Source: Aquarana catesbeiana
Lineage: Eukaryota > Chordata > Amphibia > Anura > Ranidae
Direction of reading: 5' to 3'
DNA: 64,000 bases
Assembly: GCF_042186555.1 (NCBI RefSeq)
Contig: NC_133330.1
Span: 171,651,266 to 171,715,265 of the forward strand
In this document: positions 56,087-64,000 of the stretch, piece after piece
Position numbering within the stretch: the stretch's first letter is position 1
Layout of the letters: every line of letters starts with the position of its first letter
The notes under the pieces: generated by a model
Database searches by the model: none
Seen by the model: only the letters and a program-made list of their open reading frames with translations
Told to the model about the DNA's origin: nothing
Made by a program: the position numbers and the translations under genes

Positions 56087-56858
56087 TCACAGCAAAATGT
56101 TAATTTCAATGCATTCATTGAGGCCTCCTGGCGATAAAGTGTCCAGTGTGTATATCCAGTAGTTTTCTCTTTCACACAACCTTTTGTAGCGTTCAGCGGT
56201 AGGGAGGGTGGGTGGAATAGACTCAATAACCCACACGCGTAGCCCTGAAGATGTTTGTCCATGATGTTGTTTAAAATGTCTTGGTACACTATGCTTGTCA
56301 ATGCCCTTCTCTACAAGGTTACGATGCTCACCAAACCTTTTGCGGAGCGGGCGTAGTGCGACCTACGTATAGTAGGCCACAGGGGCATGTGAGACAATAG
56401 ACCACATAATGTGAACCACAATTGAAGAAGTCAGGGATGACATATAGTTTACCCTTATGATGGAAGTCTTTTTGCCTATGTGTAACATGGGTGAATGTGA
56501 GGCAGAGGGGCTTCCTACATTGATACATGCCTTTGATGTTAAAGAAGGTTAACGGGGCACTGGCGGTGGGGTGTGCTGTTTTCACTTTGCTTGGTGCTAT
56601 TTGGGCCTTTATATTTTTAGCCCGTCTGTAGGTGACCAGTGGTTTATCACTTATGGTGGGTTTTAGATGCGGATCCTCACGCAGAATGGACCAGTGTTTG
56701 GTGAAGATCTTTTCCATTTGCTTAAATCTGTTGTGGTATTGTGTCACAAATCTGACGGGTTGGGTAGTGTCGTCTGTAATGGTTTGTCTCTTGTCCTTCG
56801 CGTTTTCACTGAGATAGTATTGGAAGGCATCTTCTATGATGTGGTCTGGATAACCCTT
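56087..56858 (-). pseudogene. Penelope RT C-terminal region plus GIY-YIG endonuclease, truncated copy
   Basis: It begins inside the polyprotein (KGYPDHIIEDAFQYYLSE) and keeps one frame through the linker (YRRAKNIKAQIAPSKVKT, MYQCRKPLCL) into VYCLTCPCGLLYVGRT. A two-base deletion near 56355 then breaks the endonuclease. The damage differs from that in the long unit: the one-base deletion near 50770 is absent here. No RT catalytic motif is included. Confidence 0.85.
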
Positions 56859-57300
56859 GTTGGGGGGGGACACCATGGATGTTGGGGGGGGACTCCACGC
56901 CCTTTTTAAAAAAAAATTGGCATGAGGTTCCCCTTAAAATCCATACCAGATCCAAAGGGCCTATTATGGACTGGGGGGGAAGGGGACCCACGTGTTTTTT
57001 TCTTTATTTTTTTTTACCGGCACTTTTCTTTTATTCAGCTGGCAGCGGGTAAACCCATTGACAGCTGATGACTCATCAGTTGTTAAGGACACCGCGGTCG
57101 GCTTTCTGGCCCTGCTCCTTAACAACCAGCTTACACTGCATCCTGTTTGGGCAAAGCTTTGCCCAATCAGGACGAAGAATGCACTGTGCAGTGCTCAGTG
57201 CATTGCAGGGCGTTCGCCCATTGCTAGCATCAACCTCAAGCCACTGAGCCTCTTTACCAATGTAGTGCTACCCCCAAAGGAGCCACTGGAAATATGCCCA
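56859..57300. repeat. Dispersed repeat, right target flank of the Penelope insertion
   Basis: GGATGTTGGGGGGGGACTCC, AAAATCCATACCAGATCC and GGGCCTATTATGGACTGG match words in the foldback family (26380-26780). The stretch near 57070 (ACTCATCAGTTGTTAAGGAC) resembles 4117-4400. Confidence 0.55.
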
Positions 57301-57309
57301 GATTCCTTC

Positions 57310-58322
57310 TCCCAGTAAATGCCCCGCAGCCAGGCACACATGATCACAGTCACTCTTCAGCTCAATAACAATTCTAGGGGTGTTCTCTTTGGTGTTTTAA
57401 TTATAGGGTAACTGGAATAGGGTTGAGGAAATAGAGTGGGATAGTCCAAAAAGAACTATGTACAGGTTGAGGACAGTAAACTTCCTTCTGTAGAGCTGAA
57501 GCAGACGTCCTTGCACAAGCAAACTAAGGACTTGGCTTTGTAGTAGAAGCAGTTAAAAGAGCAAAAGCTTATTTCTTTAGAGCAAGCAGAGAAGAGTTCC
57601 TTCATAAAGAACTAGATAGCCTGATTCCTTACAGACACCAGCTGATGTCCCCTTTACACAAACACATAGATAATTCTCTACCACCAGAATGATGGCAGCA
57701 GCCCAAAAGTCTCTGAGATCTCTCACGACAGTCTGCACACACACAAATGTCCTAGGAAAGTTGGCTGCCTCCTTCCAACATCCATACGACACCTTTCTCC
57801 TGTGATACCAGACTAGATCTTCAGATGACAGCCCCTTGGTCAGCTCTCTGTAGTTTCAGAATCCAGGCCCTCAGGTTGCCCACCTGAGGCCTCACAAACA
57901 GCAAGCACCTGGCAGCAAGTCATCAGGGCTGTGTTCCTCTCCTGAAGGAAAAGACCCAGAAGCTCTGTGTCTCTGAGTATTTATACAGACTACCAGCAGC
58001 CTTCAGGACAATCCTCCCTAGGATTGGCATGGACTGCATAAATATTCATGCTGCTATTTGCATTGCTTCACACCTATGTTCTAGAGAATTCTACTGCTCT
58101 CTGGAAAGCAGAGAAAACAATCAAACCAGTAGCAGCTGAAACACTGATCAGACCTAACTAATCATATAAAGCTGCACTGATTAGAATGAGCTAGAACCAA
58201 ATTTGCCTAACCAAGCAATGAGACAAGCTAAATTTACCTAGCAACAAAAATACAGCTCCAATGAACACCGTGAGTCAGAAATAAATCTACCTAATCCTAG
58301 CACCTATCTAGGATGGGATCTA
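57310..58322 (-). mobile_element. LTR-like dispersed repeat, copy 2
   Basis: On the minus strand it starts near ATCCCATCCTAGATAGGTGC and has TATAAATACTCAG (TATA-like, near 57980). It matches copy 1 at 21431-22366 through ACATCAGCTGGTGTCT, TATCCCACTCTA and a terminal GTGTGCCTGGCTG block. A TAATTAAAACACC polyadenylation-like site lies near 57395. It is probably a solo LTR of an unassigned family. Confidence 0.5.
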
Positions 58323-58473
58323 ACTTCTATATTGTGTGCTCTAGGGTATATGAAGATCTGTCTACAGGCCACATTTGGAACGTTATCTCAGCAACTTTCC
58401 CACTTTTCATGATATTTTTTTGGTCTGTTACCCATCCTTGGGGGACAAATGTTCATTCATACATAGGTAGAAA

Positions 58474-58936
58474 GATTGTGTCAGAAACCATAAAGCAGAC
58501 TGAGACAGAAGTACAGTTAAATCACACTTGTTTAATAATAATAATAATAATAATAAAAAGGTAAACAGAGTAAACATAGTCAAAACATAGCCAGAGTTCA
58601 GGAACCGGAACGGATAGTCAGACAAGCCAAAACATCAGGAAGCCAGAGACGAGTGTAGTAGAAAAGCAAGCAGGATCTGGAGCCAGAAAGAATGTCAGCC
58701 AAGCAAGTATTTAACAGGAACACAGGAGAGCGTCTCTAGAGATGTGGCAGAGGCGAAGGCAGAGATCATCTGCGCTGCACGGCTTAAGTAGGAAGGACTG
58801 ACGAGCAGGTAATCATCAACAAGTGAGTCACTGTGGAGAGAAAGGAGCTGGCAATTAGCCGACAGCTGAGCGGGGAGGGCTGGGCCCAGCCCTGACAGTT
58901 TGAGAAGGGAGGGCTGGGCCCAGCCCTGACAGTTTG
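58474..58936 (-). mobile_element. Solo LTR of the Ty3/gypsy family
   Basis: The LTR (58479-58931, or to 58898) runs TGTCAGAAACC...CCCTGACA in plus orientation and matches the LTRs at 17691 and 30865, including AGGCGAAGGC at 58755-58764. Flanks GATTG and GTTTG suggest a 5-base duplication with one change. The last 33 bases (GGGAGGGCTGGGCCCAGCC... to GTTTG) are tandemly duplicated. No internal coding sequence is present. Confidence 0.8.
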
Positions 58937-61900
58937 TTTATTTGCATTGTTATGACCATTCAAACTGTATTTTGTTTTGTTTTCACTTAGTTTAGTTTTA
59001 TAAATAATTCACACGAGTTACAGTATTTGGTAAACCAATTCCAATGCTGTGGCCAATTTCTTCTAAATTCAGTTTTTGTTTTTATTTACATATTTAAGGT
59101 TTTGGAGGTTTTAAAAACTTTGGTTTGGGGCTTGAGTAGTCTTTGTAGTCATATGGGATATTTTTAAAACCTGGCACATTTAAAACACATGGTAATGCAG
59201 ATTAATGTATAAAAGGGTAAAATATCCATGCTAACCCCTACAGAGTGTATGAATCAGGGTGCTGCAGCTCAAAAATAGCCTGAACACTAAAGCTAAAAAC
59301 ATATAAAGGTGGTGAAAACAAGCGTGCATCCACTGCTATTCAATTGAAAAAAATATATATCGAAAAAAATTAAATGAAAAAAAATGTGATACCCTAAAAA
59401 GGGTTAAGGTGTCATATTAAAACATGAAAAAATGCATAAAAAATGCAGGGGATTGGAAAAGTGCACACAAATGACACAATTAAATAATCAGTGTAAAAAA
59501 GTGATCAGAAAACGATTACATGTGCACATAATTCATATAAACAAGAGTCCATATAGATAAAACGATCACGATGTGAGACTTAGGGGTTGATTTACAAAAA
59601 CTGGAGAGTGCAAAATCTCGAGCAGCTGTGCATGGCAGCCAATCAGCTTCTAACTTCAGCTAGTTCAGCTAAGCTTTGACAATAAAACCTGGAAGCTGAT
59701 TGGTTGCTATACAGAGCTGCACCAAAGTTTGCACTCTCCATTTTTAGTAAATCCACCCAAATGTGTATCTTCCAATGCTCTGAATTCAGGGGATGGTAAT
59801 ATCAATGCCACTTACCAGATTCGTAGGATCCCATATAATAGGGATCAAAAACAGCTGTTCAAAAGCCTGCTTTTCAGGGGAAAAGACTCCTTCTGTTACA
59901 GTGGAGTATCAAGTTAAAAAAGAAGCTTGGAGATGAAGGTCATCATCTATTATCAGATGGTCCTAGGTGGTCTCGTTAGTAGAGGATAAAAGAGAAGGAC
60001 TTTATTGTGTAGTATATCCACAAAATTTATTGAGAAATGTAGCAACGCTTACATTCAAGAACACGGTGAAAAGGTAACATTTCAAAACAGCCACGGCTCA
60101 AACCAGCTGGCTGTTTGCAAGGTGATGTCAAGGACTAGTGCTCCACCCGACGCGTTTCCCCCTCCAAGGCATCGACTGGGAACGGAGGCTATGCAGCATT
60201 TTATTTGTGTGAATGAGCCCTCAAGCTATGACCATTTCTACTACTATTCCAATTCATATACTACCATCCATTCTCTGTGTTGATTATTTATATAATTTTA
60301 TACTCTAATCTTTGTTATTTATTTAACAATTTGAGAAAAATGACAGTGGTCGTGCTATGGGCAGTCTCAGATAGTGTCAGAATAATCGAACAACCTACTC
60401 AACTTTCTTTTTGGTCCTTTAAGCCTCATGCACACAGAAGATTTTGGAAACTCTCTTAAAAGCCTTTCCTCCTGGCAGAAGCATTTTGGCAGAAAAAATA
60501 CCTGATGCTTGTAAAAGTGTGAAGCGCCTTAGGATGTGTTTAGGAGCATCAAGCACCTGGGCATTAAATAATTTCATTGGCTACATTAATAATTTATTCT
60601 GGCTATTGAAATTAATTAATACTCAAGTGCTAAAAAAGCATTAACACGCTTTCACAGGCGCCAAGTGTTTTTTTTTTCTGGCAAAACACTGCGGCTCCTG
60701 GACAATCTGGCAGTTGTTGTTTTGTTTCTGCCTCTAAAAGCCCCTGCCACTAACTGCTAAAAGTCCATGTGTGCCTAACATGCAGGGGAGTTGAGGCAGG
60801 ATAAAATAATATGCAAGACGCCTCTAAAAGCAGCTGCAAAAACGTCCAGTGTGCATGACAATAATAAAAAGGCAGCTTTTGCTGAAATACTCACCTTGAA
60901 TGTAGAACTGCCCCCTAGCAGTTTTTTGCCTCCATAAGATGTTGTCAGTCTACTGAGTTGAATTACAGCCAGGGTCAATTGACCCACCTTCTGTAATCCC
61001 AGGGCATCAAGGACCTTGTGCCTGGGGGTAGCCACCCTGCGTTCACAAAAGAATGCTTCCGAAACTTGCATCACATCATTATTTGGTCCGGCTCTTTGTA
61101 GTGTTTAGGACCTGTACACCACCAGAGGACAAAGCCCTATGAAGTGAAAAGGAAAAGTGGTGTGATAAGTTCTCCAAGGGTGGTGACCGCTGGATGGGTG
61201 GGAAGGCAAAGCAAGGGAGTTGGACTTTAACAGACAGCCTTTTTTGGTATAATAGCTTCAAGAGTCAAGTGCAGTGAGGGCAAGCTTGATTTGTACATGG
61301 GAAGTAGAGAACTGCAAATAAATACAGCTAAACACAGTGATTATATACGGTTAAAAACCAGTGATAAGGTCCACATCACAAATAAAATTTTAGCGAATAA
61401 AGTTTTATTTGTAATGTGGACTTTATCACTGTTTTTTAACCATATATGATTACTGTGTTTATTTGTGGTTGTGCACTTTATTTATGGTTTCCATATAGCT
61501 GAATTGAGTATTTAGATTCTTTTGAAGTTGAAGCACCAATTAACCAATCATAATGTTTTCAATTTTTTCATCTTTGTAATTATACACAGAATTTAATTGA
61601 TTAATTTTGGGTAAGCGCAAAATATTTAAAACTTATATATAACTACAGCTGCCTACACCTACAAAAAATACTTGAACCTGTAGCGCAGGATGGGCAGTAT
61701 GAGGGACTCCTGGTAATAGATAAAAATGCCAGAATATAATACCTCAAAATATATTGCGTCCATATTCGGCTATATCTCACACTACAGAAACTGACTACAA
61801 AGTAAGCTTATTGTGGTTATTAAACTAAAGTATAATGATTGCAAAATTTACACTACTGACAGTTTTCTTCTGTGTTTTATTTTATTTTTTGCAATTAAAA

Positions 61901-62336
61901 ATTATTTTTAAATCAACTAAATGTTTTATATTGCAGCTTACCAGTCCAGTGGTGGCTGCATTCAATTTTACTTTCAGGCTAAGAACAATTTTAGTAGGTA
62001 CAGAAAACAGAAATAGAGTATCATTGTTTCTTCCTGTGAGCTGAAAAGAAAGCACAAAGAACCTTATCTTTATTGTGTAAACTACTTGTCCCAGCAAGCC
62101 ATCATTCAATGGAGACAATCAAAGGCAGACTTGTCTTAAATATAGCTTGTGTGACAACCATGGCTGCCTGCCTACCGTATGTACATACTGTAGTTGGAAA
62201 CTCTCCAGCATTAGTCTAGAGGCTCAATACAATTACTGAGTTTTCAGGTTGCCTGGTGTTTTCGCTTAGTAGTATTATACTCTGAGAGTCCCAGTCACTG
62301 CAGAGATTAAATGCAGTGTAGGAGGTTAAGTGCTTG
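58937..62336. other. Non-coding with small MITEs and dispersed repeats
   Basis: Besides the MITE at 59583-59758, about 60130-60175 contains CACCCGACGCGTTTCC and AGGCATCGAC, a decayed Penelope/hammerhead-like end. About 60420-60865 is bounded by TCATGCACAC and its inverse, a MITE-like pair. About 61355-61450 has an imperfect inverted repeat (GTGATAAGGTCCACAT against TGTGGACTTTATCAC). About 61915-62000 carries the GTGGTGGCTGCATT motif. No gene is seen. Confidence 0.4.
59583..59758. mobile_element. Short palindromic MITE
   Basis: The left end GGGGTTGATTTACAAAAACT and the right end, reverse complemented as TGGGTGGATTTACTAAAAAT, form an inverted repeat. It extends into GGAGAGTGCAAA on both sides. 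It is 176 bases long and non-coding. The target duplication is not clear. Confidence 0.65.
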
Positions 62337-62486
62337 GAGTATAGCAGGGGTCTCCAAACTATGGCCCTCTAGTTGTTCAGGGACTGCCTAGTAATGTCTG
62401 TGAATGTCAGAATTTTACAATGCCTCATGGGACATGTAGTTCCGCAACAGCTGGAGGGCTGTAGTTTGGAGATCCCTGCTGTATAG
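62337..62486. mobile_element. 134-base hAT-like MITE
   Basis: The element (62345-62478) starts CAGGGGTCTCCAAACTATGG and its complement starts CAGGGATCTCCAAACTACAG. The 8-base flanks GAGTATAG and CTGTATAG agree at six positions. The ends resemble those of the large hAT-like element at 42169. Confidence 0.75.
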
Positions 62487-62751
62487 TATACTTTGTTTTT
62501 TGCCTGTGTATTGTCTCCATTGCCTGTTTACTGCCTATGTAATTCTATCATTCATCATGATTCGCCATTGCCCTTGGTTGCCCACATATTGCCATAGCTG
62601 TCCATTTGTTGCCCATGTGTTACAACAATGTCCAATAATTTGCCACAACTGTCGGTGTGTTGGCTACATTTTACCACAGTTTAGTGCTATGATTCTATCT
62701 GTGAATCTGTCTGTAAATCAGAGTTGTTTGTATTGGGGACCATGATGTCCT

Positions 62752-62990
62752 AATTGCTACTAATTATTCTTCATCCCCAGTAAAGGCCTGCCACTATCAT
62801 GCAATGCTTCTTTATTAATTACTCTTCATCCCCAGTAAAGGACTGCCACTATCATGCAATGCTTCTTTATTAATTACTCTTCATCCCCAGTAAAGGCCTG
62901 CCACTAACATGCAATGCTTCTTTATTAATTACTCTTCATCCCCAGTAAAAGCCTGCCACTATCATGCTATGCTTCTTAATAATTTGATAT
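62752..62990. repeat. Tandem repeat, unit 55 bases, about 4.2 copies
   Basis: Each unit contains CTTCATCCCCAGTAAAGG then CTGCCACTATCATGCAATGC. The copies differ by only a few bases. Confidence 0.9.
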
Positions 62991-63665
62991 TTTGGTCACA
63001 TCAACTAAAGTCACTAAAGTCAGTGTGGAATGACTTGAAAACTGCAGTCCACAAACGGCCACCATCAAATTTAACTGAACTTTAGTGGAGTGGCAAAATA
63101 TTGCAAAGGCTAGATGTGCAAAGTTAGTAGAGACATATCCCAACAAACTAAAGGCTGTAATTAAAGCAAAGGGTGGTTCAACAATATACTGACACAAAGG
63201 GGTGATCCTTTTTCCAACTCAGTGATTCTGTTTTTGAATTTTTATTTTTTTCTGACATATTGGTGTTATATCTTTCACTTGGATGTTATAAGCTGCACTT
63301 GTAAATACAGATGGACAAAAAAAAAACTGTGTCTGTCTTCATTTCAGGTTGCAAAGCAACAAAATGTGATTATTTTAAATGGAGGTGATTCTTTTCTATA
63401 CCCACTGTACATATCACTAAAAATAGTGCAAAAAGAAGGTAACCATCTGCAAATAAAATGCATAAAATATGCAAAATGGCAAACAAGTATGTGCAAGATG
63501 GCTATTCTCCCGTCCACACAGTGGGAAAGTTCACAAGTGAGAAAAGTTTATGACATGAAAAATTCAAAGCACCAATCTTCAACACTGTGAATAATCCTAA
63601 AGCATGCGGATGTGCAAATCCACCCGCACAGTTGTCCCAATGATGAACCAGAGGGAGTTGACCAG
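62991..63665. other. Non-coding, Tc1-like debris possible
   Basis: About 63040-63215 contains GTGGAGTGGCAAAATATTGC and AGACATATCCCAACA, in the style of a decayed Tc1-type C-terminal region. No conserved motif could be confirmed. Confidence 0.3.
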
Positions 63666-63853
63666 TTAAAGGATTTTTTTTTTATAAAATAAACAAACAT
63701 GTTATACTTACCTGCTCTGTGCAGTTGGTTTTGCACAGTGCAGCCCCAATCCTCCTCTTCTGGGGTGCCCTGCAGGCACTCTTGGCTCCTCCCCTGCCCC
63801 CATGGAAAGCCACCCATTAAGGTGAAACAATTTACAACTTTACAATCCTTTAA
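63666..63853. mobile_element. 188-base TTAA MITE
   Basis: TTAA lies at 63666-63669 and 63850-63853. The ends are AAGGATTTT and, reverse complemented, AAGGATTGTAAAG. The interior contains AACATGTTATACTTACCTGC, as in the copy near 19490, so it is an internally deleted member of that family. Confidence 0.7.
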
Positions 63854-64000
63854 GTGAACTTAAGTAACCATTACCTCTGGTTAATTATGGTCTTCCCCAT
63901 CAGTCGTGTTAATAGAAACCAAAAATGTCAAGACTCGGGGCGTGGCCTGAAGCTGCATGTGGTAAGACGTGCCTGAGCTGAGCTCCGCCGCTGAGATTGA
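63854..64000. other. Window end, possible start of another repeat
   Basis: GACTCGGGGCGTGGCCTGAA and AGCTCCGCCGCTGAGATTGA are GC-rich compared with the surroundings and look like the 5' edge of a dispersed element that continues beyond the window. Confidence 0.3.

Larger units (their letters stand above)
47898..56858 (-). mobile_element. Penelope-like retroelement in tandem: full unit plus 5'-truncated unit
   Basis: On the minus strand, a truncated unit (56858 to 54298, starting within the reverse transcriptase C-terminal region) is followed head to tail by a long unit (54297 to 47898) holding an upstream ORF, RT and GIY-YIG endonuclease. Both units end with the same 3' sequence at ATAAACGATC (47898 and 54298). 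This partial tandem, with the upstream piece acting as a pseudo-LTR, is characteristic of Penelope-like elements. A Cys/His-rich linker before the endonuclease suggests the Neptune group. A candidate target duplication of about ten bases (TGTTGGGGGG) flanks the array. The long unit is interrupted by a TTAA MITE. Confidence 0.9.
54298..56858 (-). repeat. Penelope pseudo-LTR (5'-truncated upstream unit)
   Basis: This region repeats 47898-51119 in direct orientation once the MITE insertion is discounted. It keeps an extra segment of about 450 bases (55517-55968) that is absent from the long unit. It lies upstream of the long unit in the direction of transcription, where it could supply the promoter. 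Confidence 0.9.

Overview
The window looks like vertebrate nuclear DNA, most probably from a frog, and a ranid-type genome is my best guess. The guess rests on one vertebrate exon with signal peptide and splice donor, Tc1, hAT-like, TTAA-target, Ty3/gypsy chromodomain and Penelope-like elements packed together, and several dispersed repeats that I associate with ranid frogs. The species is inference. There are no operons, CRISPR arrays or prokaryotic features.

The only host coding sequence I can support is one exon on the minus strand (39945-40177). It encodes the N-terminus of a collagen galactosyltransferase of family GT25, closest by recall to COLGALT2. It has a start codon in strong context, a signal peptide and a clean GT donor. 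No later exon is recognisable at lower coordinates, so positions 1-39944 would be intron 1 and positions above about 40200 upstream flank. A minimal AUG-stop uORF lies one base before the start codon.

The rest is a layered transposon landscape. From left to right: a TA-flanked MITE (89-486); an L1-like ORF2 fragment (1357-1656); a solo LTR with 5-base target duplication (2214-2816); a piggyBac-type TTAA element (2854-3671); a deleted Tc1 element with long inverted repeats (4967-6007); TTAA elements (7153-9594); two hAT-like non-autonomous elements with 8-base duplications and internal minisatellites (10105-11049, 13160-13871); a Tc1 copy (14306-19252) split by a Ty3/gypsy element (14832-18141); nested TTAA repeats; an LTR-like repeat (21431-22366); a SINE split by a TTAA MITE (24570-25195); a hAT-like foldback (25770-27214); a 5'-truncated gypsy copy with chromodomain (29891-31340); and a Tc1 copy (34427-35965). 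Right of the exon, a fourth Tc1-type copy (40965-47476) is split by a 4.9 kb hAT-like element made largely of two long minisatellite arrays. It is followed by a tandem Penelope-like insertion (47898-56858), an LTR-like repeat, a solo gypsy LTR and smaller MITEs.

The most interesting parts are: (1) the Penelope-like head-to-tail array, with RT, GIY-YIG endonuclease, pseudo-LTR, hammerhead-ribozyme-like folds in both units, and a filled/empty site pair that dates a later MITE insertion; (2) an apparent template switch that moved about 233 bases of the hAT minisatellite into that array; (3) hAT-like elements that repeatedly carry minisatellites; and (4) a gypsy family whose candidate primer-binding site matches its own LTR, pointing to self-priming. 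Every transposon gene seen here is broken.
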